From: Rhizobiaceae bacterium
GTDB lineage: Bacteria; Pseudomonadota; Alphaproteobacteria; Rhizobiales; Rhizobiaceae
Assembly: GCA_021648425.1 (NCBI GenBank)
Contig: JAKISV010000057.1
Span: 1-14,538 of the forward strand
Direction: 5' to 3'
DNA: 14,538 nucleotides
Both the position numbers and the translations under genes were made by a program. Positions 13,242 through 14,538 of this stretch are shown here, in pieces (position 1 is the first letter of the stretch; every line of letters begins with the position of its first letter). The notes under the pieces are model-generated. The model was not told the DNA's origin. It did no database searches and worked only from the letters and a program-made list of their open reading frames with translations.

Positions 13242-14378
13242 ATGAAAAACAACATTGATATCAAAGGTATTGGAATCGGCCTCATTGGTACGGGCTTTAT
13301 GGGCAAGGCCCATGCGCTGGCTTTTGGTGCCGTCAAGGCTGTAATGGGCGATGTGCCAACGCCGCGTCTGGAAATGTTGTGCGATACACCCTTGGAAAGA
13401 GCACAGAATATGGCACAACAGTTCAATTTTGCACACGCTACAGATGACTGGAAAGCGCTCGTAAATAATCCGCGTATCGATTTGGTTTCCATAACCACTC
13501 CAAATCACCTTCATCACCAGATGGCATTGGCAGCTATTGCAGCGGGCAAGCATGTCTATTGTGAAAAGCCCCTCTCCCTGACATTGAATGAAGCCATAGA
13601 GATGGCCAATGCCGCTAAGAGCGCCGGGGTCAAAACCATGGTGGGTTACAATTATATCAAGAACCCTGCCTTTACACATGCACAACGACTGGTCGAGGGC
13701 GGTTTTATTGGCGATGTCGTACATTTTCGAGGTTGGGTTGATGAAGACTATCAAGCTGATCCAGACCTGGCCTGGAGTTGGCGGGCAAAACTTTCAGAGG
13801 CTGGCCTTGGCGCTTTGGGTGATATGGGTTGCCATCTTGTCTCCATGGCCTGGGGACTTGCAGGCCCGATTGAAAGCCTGATTGCCGACATGCAGACGAT
13901 CCACAAGACACGGCCACTGGCAGATGGTAGCGGGCGGGCAAATGTTGAAAATGAAGATACTGCAACCGCTCTGGTCCGGTTTTCAAATGGTGCACATGGG
14001 TCAATTTCCACATCGCGCTCGGCCTGGGGGCGAAAAAACCGCCTGGCCTTTGAGGTTCATGGCACAAAGGGTATGATTTGTTTTGACCAGGAACGCATGA
14101 ATGAATTGCAGATCTACATCAATGAGGGAAGTGTGGCAGAGCAGGGGTTCAAAACCATTTTGAGCGGCCCGGCCCATTTCCCGTTTGGTGCGTTTGTTCC
14201 TGCACCAGGTCACCAACTGGGTTTTAACGAGCTCAAGCCCATCGAAGCTGCGGCGTTTTTGACCTCGATTGCCGCCGGGCAGGCGGCCCACCCCGATTTT
14301 GCCGATGCCCTGGAATTTGAAAAGGTCATCCACGCAATTGCCAACGCGGCGCGAACGCAAACCCGCATTGAAATTTGA
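13242..14378 (+). CDS. Gfo/Idh/MocA oxidoreductase, levoglucosan-dehydrogenase-like
   Basis: NAD(P)-dependent sugar or cyclitol dehydrogenase, 378 residues. The Rossmann domain opens with GIGLIGTGFMGKAHALAFGA (11-30), followed by TTPNHLHHQMALAAIAAGKH and YCEKPLSL (Lys109). The C-terminal domain has FRGWVDEDYQADPD..WSWRAKLSEAGLGALGDMGCHLVSM, where Asp194 and His198 take the catalytic Asp-x3-His positions. Then come the FSNGAHGSISTSRSAWGRKN, FEVHGTKGMICFDQERMNEL and GPAH segments. From memory these resemble bacterial levoglucosan dehydrogenase more than canonical IolG, but similar genes recur in rhizobial inositol clusters. The start at 13242 follows a weak GAAAG. Divergent from rpiR and 16 nt upstream of an inositol 2-dehydrogenase gene, so probably co-transcribed with it. 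Substrate unknown. Confidence 0.85.
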   Translation: MKNNIDIKGIGIGLIGTGFMGKAHALAFGAVKAVMGDVPTPRLEMLCDTPLERAQNMAQQFNFAHATDDWKALVNNPRIDLVSITTPNHLHHQMALAAIAAGKHVYCEKPLSLTLNEAIEMANAAKSAGVKTMVGYNYIKNPAFTHAQRLVEGGFIGDVVHFRGWVDEDYQADPDLAWSWRAKLSEAGLGALGDMGCHLVSMAWGLAGPIESLIADMQTIHKTRPLADGSGRANVENEDTATALVRFSNGAHGSISTSRSAWGRKNRLAFEVHGTKGMICFDQERMNELQIYINEGSVAEQGFKTILSGPAHFPFGAFVPAPGHQLGFNELKPIEAAAFLTSIAAGQAAHPDFADALEFEKVIHAIANAARTQTRIEI

Positions 14379-14394
14379 ACAAAGGTTCCACATT

Positions 14395-14538
14395 ATGACA
14401 ATTCAATTTGCCCTGCTGGGCGCAGGACGTATTGGTCAGGTCCACGCCCAGGCGGTTACTTCAAATCGCAACGCAAGCCTGATCGCCGTTGCCGATGTTT
14501 TTGCAGACGCCGCTAATGCCCTGATTGCCAGCTATGGC
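14395..14538 (+). CDS. iolG: Inositol 2-dehydrogenase, N-terminal part (runs off the window)
   Basis: Only the first 48 codons are present; the frame is open to the last base. They encode the NAD-binding start of an inositol 2-dehydrogenase: FALLGAGRIGQVHAQAVTSN (residues 5-24), then ASLIAVADVFADAANALIAS and YG. The GAGRIGQVHA loop followed by AVADVF is typical of rhizobial IdhA/IolG. AAAGG at 14381-14385 serves as ribosome binding site, 9 nt before the ATG. It lies 16 nt after the preceding dehydrogenase stop, in the same direction, suggesting an operon. This is the best candidate for the canonical myo-inositol dehydrogenase of the pathway; its catalytic residues are outside the window. Confidence 0.8.
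   Translation, partial: MTIQFALLGAGRIGQVHAQAVTSNRNASLIAVADVFADAANALIASYG

Overview
The window looks like a chromosomal segment of an alphaproteobacterium, probably Hyphomicrobiales (Rhizobiales). The reasons are an FrcBCA-type sugar ABC transporter next to a myo-inositol (iol) operon, an RpiR-type regulator in the position of the rhizobial IolR, an IolC fused to a DUF2090 domain, and IS5-family remnants of the types common in that group. GC looks moderate (about half), lower in the first 1.4 kb. The taxonomic call is inference from gene content only.

Layout. 1-117 (minus) is the 5' end of a secreted-protein gene that runs off the left edge; its mature part opens with an exact heptapeptide repeat. 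118-563 is non-coding, with a promoter candidate for that gene and a set of strong palindromes. 535-1259 is a graveyard of IS5-family elements: a C-terminal transposase fragment on the minus strand joined head to head to a C-terminal fragment of a different IS5 subgroup on the plus strand, which still has its terminal inverted repeat. 1423-2460 (minus) is a LacI-family regulator, divergent from 2695-3714 (plus), an inositol-2-dehydrogenase-like Gfo/Idh/MocA enzyme.

3765-12162 (minus) is one compact operon, in transcription order: periplasmic sugar-binding protein, permease, single-domain ABC ATPase, iolC-DUF2090, iolD, iolE, iolB. From the permease onward the genes overlap or are separated by only a few bases; the one larger gap, after the binding-protein gene, holds a hairpin. 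rpiR/iolR (12338-13153, minus) lies just upstream. Divergent from it are a levoglucosan-dehydrogenase-like oxidoreductase (13242-14378) and the start of a second inositol 2-dehydrogenase (14395 to the right edge).

How it works together (inference from known families): inositol or a related cyclitol or sugar is imported by the ABC system and oxidised by one or more of the three Gfo/Idh/MocA dehydrogenases. The product passes through IolE (dehydration), IolD (ring opening), IolB (isomerisation) and IolC (phosphorylation), with the DUF2090 half of IolC a candidate for the final aldolase. No iolA and no separate iolJ is seen in the window. RpiR probably represses the operon: a good sigma70-like promoter upstream of the binding-protein gene is framed by a 9-bp inverted repeat covering the -35 and reaching the -10. 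No clearly new multi-gene defence or mobile system is visible; the less ordinary points are the repeat protein at the edge, the in-frame palindrome inside a transposase fragment, the catalytic-residue change in the first dehydrogenase and the regulatory architecture.
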